A DNA stretch of 64,000 nucleotides from Pseudoalteromonas rubra (GCF_000238295.3 NZ_AHCD03000035.1:1-64000); one strand, 5' to 3'. Shown: positions 32,495 through 42,445, numbered from the stretch's first letter. Made by a program: numbers and translations. The notes: generated by a model not told the origin, from the sequence alone.

Positions 32495-35245
32495 ATGCAA
32501 GATCTGAAAGACTGGCACAGTCAACACTCAGAAGAAGTACTCAAGCAGTTCGAGGCCGACCCGGAGCAGGGGCTATCTTTGCAACAGGTCGACAGGCAAC
32601 AGGCGGAATTTGGGTCTAACGCCATTACTAAGCACGATGGAGACGGACCAATTAAACGGTTTGTAATGCAGTTCCATCAGCCTTTGGTCTATATCCTGCT
32701 CTCTGCGGTGGTGGTGACACTGGCGCTCCAGGAGTGGGTTGATGCCATTGTCATTTTTGCCGTGGTACTGCTCAACGCCATCATCGGCTTTGTTCAGGAA
32801 TCTAAAGCAATCAACGCTATTAACGCCTTGTCTGGCAGCATTAAATCTACCGCGACTGTGATCCGGGATGGGGTAAAAACGACCATACCTGCTCAGCAAC
32901 TTGTGCCCGGTGACATCGTCCTGCTGCAAGCGGGTGACAAAGTCACTGCAGACATGCGTCTGGTGAAGGTCAGAGACTTGCAGGTTGATGAGTCGGCGCT
33001 GACTGGCGAATCAGTTCCTGTTGAAAAGAACCTTGAGGTGCTGGCCAAAGAAGCCTTGCTGGGAGACAGGCAAAATATGGCGTTTTCTTCCACTTTGGTT
33101 GTGTACGGCACTGGGGTCGGTGTTGTGACCGAAACAGGAGACAACACTGAAATCGGTAAAATCTCAGAGCTGATTGCGACCACGCCAACACTGGATACGC
33201 CACTAACTAAGCGCATCAAGCAATTCAGTCATGTACTGCTATACGCAATTGTTGGTCTTGCGGCCATTACTCTATTGATAGGGTATTTACATGGCCAGCC
33301 TCTGCTGGAATCGTTTATGGCTGCGGTTGCTCTGGCTGTGGGCGCAATTCCGGAAGGGTTACCTGCGGCAGTGACTATTATGCTGGCCATTGGCGTCTCG
33401 CGCATGGCCAAACGCAAAGCGGTGATCCGTAATCTGCCAGCGGTTGAAACGCTGGGGAGCACCACGATCATTTGCTCAGATAAGACCGGTACTTTGACTA
33501 AAAATGAAATGACAGTAGAGCGTATATACAGTGGCGGCAAACTGTGTAGTGTATCTGGGAATGGCTATGATCCAGAAGGCGTCATCGGGGACCGTGATGC
33601 GCAACCGCTTGTCACCGAACCGCAAAAACAGCCTGCTTTGTCTGCCACGCTCAGAGCCGGTGCGTTATGTAATGATGCGCAGTTAATGGCGCCGGACCAG
33701 GAAAACTCACAGTGGCGGATCAGCGGTGACCCAACTGAGGCGGCATTATTGGTGTCAGCTCACAAGGCGAGTATGGCGCCGGGCAGTCTAAATGCAAAAC
33801 GCATCGACTGCATTCCGTTTCAGTCTGAATATCAGTATATGGCTACCCTGGATAAAGTTGACGGTGCGCATATTATCCATATGAAAGGCTCCATCGAGAG
33901 CATTTTGCCCAAGTGTCAGTTTATGTTGAATGAGCAGGGCGAGACCATCGGGCTGGATCAGGACGGCATTGAGCAAGAAGCCGAACGGCTGGCTGCAAAG
34001 GGGTTACGTGTACTGGCATTTGCCAGTAAAACATCGATGGATGCGCAAACCACGCTGAGTCACGAAGATGTTGCCCAGGAACTGGTTTTTCTCGGATTAC
34101 AGGCGATGATCGATCCGCCTCGTCCGGAGGCAATCGAGGCCGTTGCTGCCTGTCACCGGGCAGGGATCCGGGTCAAGATGATCACCGGCGATCATGCATT
34201 AACTGCCACCAGTATCGCCAAACAATTAGGTATTATACAGCCACAAAGTACGGGTAAAACCGTCACTGGCTATCAGTTAGGTGATCTGTCTGAACATGAA
34301 TTCAGTGACATCGCTTCCAATAACGATGTGTTTGCCCGAGTTAGCCCCGAAAACAAGCTACAGCTGGTGAAATCGCTGCAAGCTGAAGGCCATGTTGTGG
34401 CGATGACGGGCGATGGAGTTAATGATGCCCCGGCGCTCAGACGAGCGGATATCGGTGTTGCCATGGCACTAAACGGCACGGAAGTGGCACGGGATGCCTC
34501 TGATATGATGCTGACTGATGATAACTTTGCTACCGTGCGGGCCGCTGTTGAGGAAGGTCGTGGTGTATTCGATAACCTTAAGAAGTTTATCGTCTGGACG
34601 TTACCTACTAATGGCGGTGAAGGGTTAGTGATTCTGCTGGCTGTGCTATTGGGTGTCTCATTACCGTTACTACCAGTGCATATCTTATGGGTCAACATGA
34701 CAACAGCCATTTTACTCGGTTTGATGTTGGCTTTTGAGCCACGCGAAAAGGGCATAATGGATCGCCCCCCTTATGATCCGAATGCCCCCATAATCGATAG
34801 AATATTAATGTGGCGAATTTTGTTGGTGTCTTCTTTGCTCTGTATCACAGCATTTGGTTTATATGAGCTAGAGCTGATGTGGGGGGCTACAGAAGCACAA
34901 GCTAGAACGGTCGCAGTCGCTATGTTTGTGGTGGGCGAAGCATTCTATTTGTTTAACTGTCGTTCTCTGGACCGCTCGGTATTTTCGGTCGGGTTGTTTT
35001 CAAACCGTTGGATCTGGATTGGTATCGCGCTCATGATGGCACTACAGTTATTGTTTACCTATCAACCTTTGATGAATGACTGGTTCCAGAGTGCGCCTAT
35101 CTCACTGGAAGCCTGGCTACGAGTTATCGCCTGTGGCTGGTTCATCTCTCTGATTGTTGGGGTTGAGAAGCATTTGCGTAGCAAAAACAAAGATGCACAG
35201 GCGACCTCGGATCCAAACACTAACAGAGTGAGTGAATCGGTATGA
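32495..35245 (+). CDS. P-type (P2-like) cation-transporting ATPase
   Basis: Ten-helix cation pump of 916 residues. Domain marks: N-terminal cation ATPase segment (GLSLQQVDRQQAEFGSNAIT), the A-domain TGES loop (DESALTGESVPVEK), the phosphorylation site D329 in CSDKTGTLT, the hinge MTGDGVNDAPALRRADIG, and M4 AIPEGLPAAVTI. Compared with SERCA, the M5 pair is kept (N706, E709 in TNGGE) and so are the M6 N734 and T737, but the M6 aspartate is alanine (A738, VNMTTA). The ion is therefore uncertain; sodium or another monovalent ion is plausible from context. Its stop overlaps mrpE by 4 bases, so it is the first gene of the Mrp operon. Confidence 0.88.
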   Translation: MQDLKDWHSQHSEEVLKQFEADPEQGLSLQQVDRQQAEFGSNAITKHDGDGPIKRFVMQFHQPLVYILLSAVVVTLALQEWVDAIVIFAVVLLNAIIGFVQESKAINAINALSGSIKSTATVIRDGVKTTIPAQQLVPGDIVLLQAGDKVTADMRLVKVRDLQVDESALTGESVPVEKNLEVLAKEALLGDRQNMAFSSTLVVYGTGVGVVTETGDNTEIGKISELIATTPTLDTPLTKRIKQFSHVLLYAIVGLAAITLLIGYLHGQPLLESFMAAVALAVGAIPEGLPAAVTIMLAIGVSRMAKRKAVIRNLPAVETLGSTTIICSDKTGTLTKNEMTVERIYSGGKLCSVSGNGYDPEGVIGDRDAQPLVTEPQKQPALSATLRAGALCNDAQLMAPDQENSQWRISGDPTEAALLVSAHKASMAPGSLNAKRIDCIPFQSEYQYMATLDKVDGAHIIHMKGSIESILPKCQFMLNEQGETIGLDQDGIEQEAERLAAKGLRVLAFASKTSMDAQTTLSHEDVAQELVFLGLQAMIDPPRPEAIEAVAACHRAGIRVKMITGDHALTATSIAKQLGIIQPQSTGKTVTGYQLGDLSEHEFSDIASNNDVFARVSPENKLQLVKSLQAEGHVVAMTGDGVNDAPALRRADIGVAMALNGTEVARDASDMMLTDDNFATVRAAVEEGRGVFDNLKKFIVWTLPTNGGEGLVILLAVLLGVSLPLLPVHILWVNMTTAILLGLMLAFEPREKGIMDRPPYDPNAPIIDRILMWRILLVSSLLCITAFGLYELELMWGATEAQARTVAVAMFVVGEAFYLFNCRSLDRSVFSVGLFSNRWIWIGIALMMALQLLFTYQPLMNDWFQSAPISLEAWLRVIACGWFISLIVGVEKHLRSKNKDAQATSDPNTNRVSESV

Positions 35246-35814
35246 ACTCAAAGACGCATTCTTACAATTCAGACAAACGGACCTTGCTTATCCGGGCATT
35301 GATCTTCAGCGGATTATGGTTATTACTCACAAAAGGGGCATGGTCCTCCTGGGTGATAGGTATTGTCGTTGTCCCTGTGTCTGTCTGGATGAGCATGCGT
35401 CTTTTTAATGATTCTCCACGCATTATTACGAGTAACAATGGCAAATGTGTAACAGGAGAGTTTCATTATGTTCGGCTACTGCGTTTGTTGCCGTATTTCC
35501 TGCTTAATTCCCTGAAAGGAGGAATACAAACTGCGCGTCTGGCATTTTCACGTCGTGTTTCCATGCACCCGGGAACGGTAACGTATCCACTGCGTTTACC
35601 TCCGGGTCATGCACAGCTGTGGTTTATTCATCTTATCAGCTTATTACCGGGCACGTTGAGTGCACAGCTCAGAGGTGACTCTTTGCTAGTTCATATGTTA
35701 GAGGTCACAGAGTGCAATTATAAGGATGTGATTGACTGTGAACAAAAAATCGCCTACTTGTTTGATTTAGAAATAGATAAACAAGCTGTGCCAGTTATGA
35801 AGGAGCAACAATGA
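35242..35814 (+). CDS. mrpE: Mrp antiporter subunit E
   Basis: Small membrane subunit of the Mrp/Mnh sodium/proton antiporter, 190 residues. It starts with hydrophobic helices (LIFSGLWLLLT, WVIGIVVVPVSVW), then the family segments LLPYFLLNSLKGGIQTARLA and LISLLPGTLSAQL, and a C-terminal cytosolic tail with LLVHMLEV. Coupled by ATGA overlap to both the P-ATPase gene and mrpF. Confidence 0.88.
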   Translation: MNSKTHSYNSDKRTLLIRALIFSGLWLLLTKGAWSSWVIGIVVVPVSVWMSMRLFNDSPRIITSNNGKCVTGEFHYVRLLRLLPYFLLNSLKGGIQTARLAFSRRVSMHPGTVTYPLRLPPGHAQLWFIHLISLLPGTLSAQLRGDSLLVHMLEVTECNYKDVIDCEQKIAYLFDLEIDKQAVPVMKEQQ

Positions 35815-36068
35815 GTGAGTATTTAAACTGGATGGTGACCGTTCTAACCCTGGTTCTATTAGGTGGGCTTTGGCGGCTCTGGCTGGGGCCTTCTAAGCTG
35901 ACTCGGATACTTTCTTTGCAGCTGTTTGGCACGGTGGGAGTGGCCATTTTGGCTCTGCTGGCCGTTGTCTACCAGCAAAGTGCTTTGTTTAATGTTGCGC
36001 TGGTTTTGGCTTTGCTGGCGCCGACTGCGACTGTCATTCTGGTAAAAATGGGGGATACCAAATCATGA
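35811..36068 (+). CDS. mrpF: Mrp antiporter subunit F
   Basis: Three-helix subunit of 85 residues (MnhF/PhaF type), with the typical early segment WRLWLGPSKLTRILSLQLFG and a last helix ending ATVILVKMGD. It overlaps mrpE and mrpG by 4 bases each. Confidence 0.88.
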   Translation: MSEYLNWMVTVLTLVLLGGLWRLWLGPSKLTRILSLQLFGTVGVAILALLAVVYQQSALFNVALVLALLAPTATVILVKMGDTKS

Positions 36069-36391
36069 CCTTGATTGACTGGTATAGCGCGTTAATGGTG
36101 GCACTGGGTGTATTTTTCTTTATTGCCGGGTGCGTTGGTCTGTGGCGCTTCCCTGACGAATTGTCAAAGCTGCACGCTCTGACCAAGGCCGATAATTTAG
36201 GGTTGGGGTTTGTTGTACTTGGCGTGATCCCTCAGGTTGCAGAGATGGCCGATGCCATTCAGTTGCTGGTGATCTGGGTCGCTGTGATGTTGGCCGGTGC
36301 GGTTTCTTGCTATCTGCTAGCTAGCCAAACGCAGTCTCAGCAACTGGAGCAACCAGACGTGGATGAGCATCAAACAGGAGGAAACCAATGA
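36065..36391 (+). CDS. mrpG: Mrp antiporter subunit G
   Basis: Three-helix subunit of 108 residues (MnhG/PhaG type), identified by the first helix FFFIAGCVGLWRFPDELSKL followed by HALTKADNLGLGFVVLG, the classic MrpG pattern. It overlaps mrpF and the next small gene by 4 bases each. Confidence 0.9.
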   Translation: MTLIDWYSALMVALGVFFFIAGCVGLWRFPDELSKLHALTKADNLGLGFVVLGVIPQVAEMADAIQLLVIWVAVMLAGAVSCYLLASQTQSQQLEQPDVDEHQTGGNQ

Positions 36392-36630
36392 TAGGTGGTG
36401 AGCTGATTATTGATCTTCTATTGGGCTGTGGCGCCGTGATGACAGCAGTACTGTGTCTCACCGCGAAAGACTTATTCCAGGCCATTTTGTTGTTTATCAG
36501 TATGGGCTTGCTGGTGACTTTAGCCTGGGTGCGATTGGGCGCGTGGGATGTCGCAATCGCAGAGGCGGCGATCGGCGCTGGGTTGACTGGTGCTTTACTC
36601 ATTGCAACACGCAGACAGCTCAATCAATAG
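36388..36630 (+). CDS. MbhD/DUF4040-like small subunit (MrpA C-terminal part)
   Basis: 80-residue, three-helix protein matching the MbhD-like domain that in bacillus-type MrpA is fused to the C-terminus. Marks are TAKDLFQAILLFISMGLLVTL and DVAIAEAAIGAGLTGALL. A separate gene for it is the arrangement of Mbh/archaeal and cyanobacterial Mrp-type complexes. It is 29 bases upstream of mrpB. Confidence 0.8.
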   Translation: MIGGELIIDLLLGCGAVMTAVLCLTAKDLFQAILLFISMGLLVTLAWVRLGAWDVAIAEAAIGAGLTGALLIATRRQLNQ

Positions 36631-36659
36631 CATGGACTTGAATAACCACAGGGGGAGCT

Positions 36660-37403
36660 ATGTTTAACGACATTACGCTGGCACGTAACGCGGAGCAGCA
36701 AGCAGGACTATCTGGCGGCGTCTTATTTGTTGTTGGTTTAGTGGTTGGCTTAGTTTGCCTGTTTCTTATCTTTGCGCTGATTAACACTCCGGTGGCAGAG
36801 CAGCCGCTTGTTGCTTTGGTCGCCTCTAACCTGGAGCAAAGCGGTGTTCAGAACCCGGTTACGGCGGTGTTACTTAACTTTCGTAGTTATGACACCTTAC
36901 TTGAAGTCGCGGTGTTGCTAATTGTGGCTCTGGCGGTGATGCCAGTGAGTCAAGAACAGAGTAATCAGGCGTTTGTCACGGTATCAAAGCCAGTACAGCG
37001 CCGCCCTGTGTTGGAAGCATTTTTGCGCTGGTTACTGCCTGCAATCGTCGTTACCTCGGGGTACTTGCTATGGACTGGTGCGGCTTTGCCCGGCGGCGCG
37101 TTTCAGGCCGGCGCGCTGCTGGCTGGGGCTGGTATTTTATTACTGTTGGCCGGGCATCACAGCTTTAACTTTAATGCGATGATCGCTCGCGTGTTGCTAG
37201 TGGTTGGCTTAGCGGTATTTTTGTTGGTTGGCGCTGCCGTAATAGTATCGACTGGCACGGCACTAGCCTATCCGGTTGCCTGGGCTGGCACTTTGATTCT
37301 GATAATTGAAGTGGCGGCGACGTTAACCATAGCCGCTATTTTGGTTTTGCTGTTCTGCGCACTTCATGTTGCGCCTCAGCAAAAGCAAAAGACGGCTCGG
37401 TAA
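36660..37403 (+). CDS. mrpB: Mrp antiporter subunit B (MbhE-MrpB fusion)
   Basis: Membrane subunit of 247 residues. The N-terminal 100 residues resemble the MbhE-like part (NPVTAVLLNFRSYDTLLEVA, the conserved D-T-L-E), and residues about 115-240 are MrpB proper (LLPAIVVTSGYLLWTGAALPGGAFQAG, with the PGGGFQAG-like loop). A GGGGGAG-type RBS precedes ATG 36660. Next in the operon is mrpC. Confidence 0.85.
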   Translation: MFNDITLARNAEQQAGLSGGVLFVVGLVVGLVCLFLIFALINTPVAEQPLVALVASNLEQSGVQNPVTAVLLNFRSYDTLLEVAVLLIVALAVMPVSQEQSNQAFVTVSKPVQRRPVLEAFLRWLLPAIVVTSGYLLWTGAALPGGAFQAGALLAGAGILLLLAGHHSFNFNAMIARVLLVVGLAVFLLVGAAVIVSTGTALAYPVAWAGTLILIIEVAATLTIAAILVLLFCALHVAPQQKQKTAR

Positions 37404-37416
37404 AGGAGGATCGTCC

Positions 37417-37704
37417 ATGACACAAGCGCTGGCCTATAGTGTATTTGGTATTATTTTATTCGGCATTGGTTTGTTTGGCGTGTTAGCGATTGCACATGTC
37501 GTTAAAAAAATCCTGGCGATCAACATTTGTGGTGTGGGGGTTTTTATGGTGTTTATCGCTAATGCCTCAACCGGCGCATCGCCTGACTTTGTGCCTCACG
37601 CAATGGTTTTGACCGGGATAGTGGTGGCCGTTGCCGGCACGGCGTTAGCTTTGTCTTTGGTGTGTCGGATCAATGCCCTTGAAAAGCAGAAGGATGATGT
37701 TTAA
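37417..37704 (+). CDS. mrpC: Mrp antiporter subunit C (NuoK-like)
   Basis: 95-residue, three-helix NuoK homologue. The AAAGGAGG site 8 bases before ATG 37417 fixes the start; an in-frame start at 37366 would overlap mrpB. Visible pattern: IILFGIGLFGVLAIAHVVKK and HAMVLTGIVVAVAGTALALS, where complex I NuoK carries its conserved motif. Its stop shares bases with the mrpD start (TAATG). Confidence 0.85.
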   Translation: MTQALAYSVFGIILFGIGLFGVLAIAHVVKKILAINICGVGVFMVFIANASTGASPDFVPHAMVLTGIVVAVAGTALALSLVCRINALEKQKDDV

Positions 37705-39218
37705 TGCCCTTAGCAGATATGTCCACATTACTCCCTTTGTTGGTGGCCATTCCTTTGGTCGGTGCCATCGTCTCTGTGCTGTTAAACACCAAAAATGCGC
37801 AAGTGTTAACTGGGCTGCTGACAGCAATGAGCTTGTTGCTGGTGATCGGGCTTATCTTAGGTGGGTTATCGCTCAATGGGGCTGGGGACACAATTACGCT
37901 CAGGTATTCGCTTGCGGGCTGGGTAGCTCCTCTGGGTATTGCGCTGAGCCTCGATGGGTTCTCGGCTTTGCTGATCACGTTGACGACTTTTCTGGTCGCT
38001 GTGTTGACCTTGTATTCAGCTTTTTATTTCTCAGCTTCGCCTGCGCGCGTCCATTTTTGGCCTCTGTGGTGGTTGCTGGTGGCGGGCATTAACGCTTTAT
38101 TCTTATCTGCTGATATTTTCAATGTTTACGTAACGCTTGAGATCATTGGGCTGGCGGCAGTTGCGCTGGTTGCGCTGAGTGGTAATAAAGAAGGCCTGAC
38201 AGCGGCGTTGCGATACCTGTTAGTAGGCTTGCTGGGGTCACTCTGTTACTTACTGGCTGTCGCACTGTTATATCATGCTTACGGGACACTGGACTTTGCG
38301 CAGCTTGCAGAGCGGGTTGAGCCGAATCCGTTAAGCTGGGCTGCTCTTGCGCTGATCACTGTGGGCCTGGTGTTAAAAACAGCTTTGGTTCCATTACATT
38401 TTTGGTTGCCCTATGCGCATGGCAGTGCGCCGGCACCCGTTAGTGCGATTTTGTCTGCATTGGTTGTTAAAGCGTCTTTTTATCTGCTGGTACGATTCTG
38501 GATGGAGATCCTTACGCCTGCCGTGACCAATGAGGCGTTGATGCTGCTGGGTGTGTTTGGTGGATTGGCAATTATCTGGGGGTGTGTGCAAGCGCTCAGA
38601 GCAAAACGCCTTAAACTGATGGTGGCCTATTCGACCGTCGCACAGATTGGTTATCTATTTTTGTTGTTTCCGCTTTTGATGAGTACGGACGGGGCGTCGG
38701 CATCGCAATTGGCTGCACAACATCAAAGCGCACTAGCAGCAGTATCTTATTTCATTGTCGCGCATGCCTGCGCAAAAGCTGCAATGTTCATCGCCGCGGG
38801 CAATATCATACATTCATTGGGTCATGACGACATTGCCAGGTTACAGGGCATGGCGAAATACATGCCTTTGAGTTTGTTTACTTTTGCAATAGCAGGAGGC
38901 AGTTTAATTGGCTTACCGCCCAGCGCCGGATTTATCGCAAAATGGTTATTGTTGAATGTCGCCATAGATACTCAGCAATGGTGGTGGGTTTTGATCATTC
39001 TGACCGGAGGCTTGTTGGCTGCACTGGCTATTTTCAGAGTACTGGACCTGGCATTTATTAAACCTGAGCATGCATGTGAACAAAGCGCACCAGACAATTG
39101 GCAAAAAGTACCTGTTGCTATGCCAGTTAGTGGTCTGGCTTTAGCACTATGTACGATGGCACTGGGGTTTAATGCGGATCTAATTATTGATCTGGTTTCG
39201 ATAGGAGGCGGCGAATGA
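37704..39218 (+). CDS. mrpD: Mrp antiporter subunit D (NuoN/NuoM-like)
   Basis: Antiporter-type subunit of 504 residues with about 14 helices, homologous to NuoL/M/N. Ion-path residues are in place: the TM5 glutamate E146 (VYVTLEIIGLAAVALVAL) and the TM7 lysine K225 (GLVLKTALVPLHFWLPYAH), followed by the broken-helix region APAPVSAILSALVVKAS. The stop overlaps the next gene by 4 bases. It is presumed to be one of the proton/sodium channels of the complex. Confidence 0.9.
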   Translation: MPLADMSTLLPLLVAIPLVGAIVSVLLNTKNAQVLTGLLTAMSLLLVIGLILGGLSLNGAGDTITLRYSLAGWVAPLGIALSLDGFSALLITLTTFLVAVLTLYSAFYFSASPARVHFWPLWWLLVAGINALFLSADIFNVYVTLEIIGLAAVALVALSGNKEGLTAALRYLLVGLLGSLCYLLAVALLYHAYGTLDFAQLAERVEPNPLSWAALALITVGLVLKTALVPLHFWLPYAHGSAPAPVSAILSALVVKASFYLLVRFWMEILTPAVTNEALMLLGVFGGLAIIWGCVQALRAKRLKLMVAYSTVAQIGYLFLLFPLLMSTDGASASQLAAQHQSALAAVSYFIVAHACAKAAMFIAAGNIIHSLGHDDIARLQGMAKYMPLSLFTFAIAGGSLIGLPPSAGFIAKWLLLNVAIDTQQWWWVLIILTGGLLAALAIFRVLDLAFIKPEHACEQSAPDNWQKVPVAMPVSGLALALCTMALGFNADLIIDLVSIGGGE

Positions 39219-42200
39219 TGTGGCAAAGCATACTGCCTTTACTGATATTATTGAGTGCACTGGCATCGGGTGTGGCTATATTTTTCGTCAGTGACAGCAA
39301 ACCAAAGCTAAGAAAAACGTTAAACTTTTTAGGGGCATTTAGTTGCGTCGCGTTGATACTTGTCATGATCTCGGGTGTTTACGAGGGGCAGGTGTTTGAA
39401 ACGCGTTTGCCATTATTGCCTGATATGGACTTGGTACTTCATGCGGATGCGTTATCTTTATTGTTTGTCGCTTTATCCGGGTTTTTATGGCTGCTGACCA
39501 CGATTTATGCAATTGGATATCTCGAGCAGTCACCTAACCGCAGTCGCTTTTTTGGATTTTTTAGCTTGTGTGTGTTTGCCACCATTGGCGTTGCGCTTGC
39601 GGGTAATCTGATAACGTTCTTGATTTTCTACGAACTACTCACGCTGACAACCTATCCGTTGGTGGTACACAAAGGGAACAAAGCATCGCTTGCAGCAGGG
39701 CGTAAATATCTCATTTACACTATGCTTGGCGGCGCTAGCTTATTGGCCGGGGTAGTGTGGCTAAAAGCCCTGGCTGGATCACTGGATTTTACTGCAACAG
39801 GGCTGCTGGCTTCCATGCCACATCTCGATCCGCTCCATCTTAAAGTTATATTTGCCTTGATCATCATAGGGCTGGGTGTCAAAGCAGCATTGGTGCCTTT
39901 ACATGGTTGGTTACCTGCGGCGATGGCAGCACCAGCGCCAGTCAGCGCGCTGTTACATGCGGTAGCGGTTGTTAAAGCGGGCGCATTTGGCATAGTACGG
40001 GTCGTATACGATGTTTACGGTGTTGAGTTTGCTCAGGAGCTGGGGTTGACTATCATACTCGCTGTGATGGCGTCGATCACCATAGTATATGGTTCTACCC
40101 GGGCTGTATTTCAGGATGACCTGAAACGCAGGCTGGCTTATTCTACCGTTAGTCAGGTCTCCTATATCGCCCTGGGCACCGCGATTGCTGGGCCGATTGC
40201 GACGATAGGCGGTATTGCACACCTGGTTCACCAGGGGTTGATGAAAATCACTATGTTTTTCTGTGCCGGTAGTATCGCCGAAACGCTTGGTGTGACTAAA
40301 GTCAGTCAGATGAACGGTGCTGGCAAGCGCATGCCACTGACCATGCTGGCGTTTAGTCTGGCGGTGCTGGGTATGATAGGGATCCCTCCTGCAGCGGGCT
40401 TTATCTCAAAATGGTATTTGGGTACTGGTGCACTGGAAGCCGGTTTTTATTGGGTGCTTGGGGTGCTTATTATCAGTAGCCTGCTTAACGCCATTTACTT
40501 TCTGCCTATCCTGTATGCCGCCTGGTTTAAACCGCAACAGGAAGCGTGGCCAAAAGAACAACCACGAGGGCGATTTGAGACACACTGGATGCTCATGTTG
40601 CCGCCAATTGTCACGGCGATACTGGCACTGAGCGCAGGCTTGTTTGCGGACGCCCAGTTCAGCCCGCTCAATTGGGTTAAACTGATAGCAGCACGGGAAT
40701 ACGGCAGTGAATTTGTGTCGATCCTGACGGTAAGTTCACAACAAATCCCCTGGATGTGGTTGGCCATAGGCGCGCCTGCACTATGTGCATTGTTATTGGT
40801 ACGCAAGCCGATGCACAGGGCTGCACATTGGTTTTTACCTCTGTCAGCTGGTATTGCTCTGTTTGCCTATATGATGTCGGCACAAGGTACAAATACTACC
40901 CCCTGGCTGTTTTTTGGCAGTATCATGACATTGAATGAGACGACCTCAACCTTTTTCTTGCTGGCTGGTTGTTTGTGGCTGCTGGCGGCGGTTTTCGCGG
41001 TCAATTTTGCTAAAACTGACAAGCGCAAGGTACGCTTTTGTTTGTTCTTTTTGTTAGCTATGTGCGGTAACTTCGGACTTATTCTCGCCGAGGACATCTC
41101 TGGCTTTATTAGCTTTTTCACCCTGATGAGTCTGGCCTCGTACGGCCTGGTTGTACACTTTGACACCGAAGAGGCGCATCAGGCTGGTAAGTCTTACATG
41201 CAATGGGCGGTGCTCGGAGAGTTATTGCTGTTTACTGCACTGGCGGGCTTAGCTTATGGTTCTATTGATCCGTCCTCTGCAAGCAATCCCGAGCAGGCTT
41301 ATCCAGCCTGGGCAGTTGGGTTTTTACTGGCGGGATTTGGCGTAAAGGCCGGCTTGTTTGGCTTGCACGTTTGGCTGCCTATGGCACACCCCGTTGCTCC
41401 GGTTGCTGCCAGTGCACTGTTAAGTGGGGTTATGGTCAAGGCTGGTTTGTTAGGCTGGTTGAAGTTTATTCCATTCGGAGAGATTGCGTTTGCAACTTTT
41501 GGTTCATTGCTTGTGGTACTGGGGTTGTTTGCAGCATTTTTTGGTGTGCTGGTTGGGGTGACTCAGGACAACCCTAAAGCTTTGCTTGCCTATTCGACTA
41601 TGAGTCAGATGGGGATACTGATCGCGGCCGTCGGTGTGGGGCTGAAATACCCGGATGTATGGGCACTCCTGTTGCCTGCGATAGTGTTATATGCGGTACA
41701 TCATGGTCTTGCGAAAGCCGCACTGTTTTTGTTTGCCGGTATGAATACAAGTCTGGCATGGCAGAAGTATCGTTGGATATGTTGGCTGGCGGTATGCTTA
41801 CCCGCTGCCGCGCTGGCCGGGTTGCCACTAACCAGTGGTGCAGTCGCTAAAGTCGCTTTGAAGGATGTTGTGGAACGAGATCTCTTGATGGGAACTGTTT
41901 TACCGCTTACTGCAATCGGCACGACCTGGCTGATGATGCGCTTTTTAGCCCTGGTTGGACAGAAGGCTTCAAAAACAGCAGCTGGACCAGCCGACAGACT
42001 CCAGTTAGGGGCATTTGGTGCCTTGCTGATACTGGTGGTTGTGCTCAGTTACTTGTTACCCCAGTCAGAAGGGGCATGGTCTGGCCAGCTAACTGTGTCG
42101 GTTTTTTGGGGAGGCCTGTGGCCAGTGTTACTTGGCTTTGGTTTGTATATGGCAACGCGTGCGTTTATAAACAGTATGGGAGCCTTACCTGCTGGTGATA

Positions 42201-42445
42201 TTAATGTGGCATACCAGGAAGCGGGTAGCCTAGTGCGTCTTGGTGCTGACACCACGGCACAGGGATTAGCGCTGCTAAAAGACGAGCTAAAGCAAACATC
42301 CTGGCAGCTTCCTCAGCATGTTGTCCAGCGTAAGATCCGTTTGATAAGCCTGATATTGGCGGTGTTGCGGTCTATGATGACACCAGGTGTGCTGTTTGCG
42401 TTGTTACTGTGTGCGATGCTATGGGCTGTTGCAACAGGCGGGTAA
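39215..42445 (+). CDS. Fused double antiporter subunit (MrpA/MrpD-like x2)
   Basis: 1076-residue membrane protein made of two NuoL/MrpD-like halves in one chain. Half 1 (about 1-500) has E140 (LIFYELLTLTTYPLVVH) and K223 (GVKAALVPLHGWLPAAM). Half 2 (about 570-1010) aligns with it (FFTLMSLASYGLVVH; GVKAGLFGLHVWLPMAH, K711), but the glutamate position is threonine, T636. Half 2 ends in a long soluble or amphipathic tail. Bacillus MrpA is about 800 residues with a single antiporter half, so the fusion is unusual. The last 341 codons lie in the 1260-bp tandem duplication, and this copy is intact. Confidence 0.85.
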   Translation: MMWQSILPLLILLSALASGVAIFFVSDSKPKLRKTLNFLGAFSCVALILVMISGVYEGQVFETRLPLLPDMDLVLHADALSLLFVALSGFLWLLTTIYAIGYLEQSPNRSRFFGFFSLCVFATIGVALAGNLITFLIFYELLTLTTYPLVVHKGNKASLAAGRKYLIYTMLGGASLLAGVVWLKALAGSLDFTATGLLASMPHLDPLHLKVIFALIIIGLGVKAALVPLHGWLPAAMAAPAPVSALLHAVAVVKAGAFGIVRVVYDVYGVEFAQELGLTIILAVMASITIVYGSTRAVFQDDLKRRLAYSTVSQVSYIALGTAIAGPIATIGGIAHLVHQGLMKITMFFCAGSIAETLGVTKVSQMNGAGKRMPLTMLAFSLAVLGMIGIPPAAGFISKWYLGTGALEAGFYWVLGVLIISSLLNAIYFLPILYAAWFKPQQEAWPKEQPRGRFETHWMLMLPPIVTAILALSAGLFADAQFSPLNWVKLIAAREYGSEFVSILTVSSQQIPWMWLAIGAPALCALLLVRKPMHRAAHWFLPLSAGIALFAYMMSAQGTNTTPWLFFGSIMTLNETTSTFFLLAGCLWLLAAVFAVNFAKTDKRKVRFCLFFLLAMCGNFGLILAEDISGFISFFTLMSLASYGLVVHFDTEEAHQAGKSYMQWAVLGELLLFTALAGLAYGSIDPSSASNPEQAYPAWAVGFLLAGFGVKAGLFGLHVWLPMAHPVAPVAASALLSGVMVKAGLLGWLKFIPFGEIAFATFGSLLVVLGLFAAFFGVLVGVTQDNPKALLAYSTMSQMGILIAAVGVGLKYPDVWALLLPAIVLYAVHHGLAKAALFLFAGMNTSLAWQKYRWICWLAVCLPAAALAGLPLTSGAVAKVALKDVVERDLLMGTVLPLTAIGTTWLMMRFLALVGQKASKTAAGPADRLQLGAFGALLILVVVLSYLLPQSEGAWSGQLTVSVFWGGLWPVLLGFGLYMATRAFINSMGALPAGDINVAYQEAGSLVRLGADTTAQGLALLKDELKQTSWQLPQHVVQRKIRLISLILAVLRSMMTPGVLFALLLCAMLWAVATGG

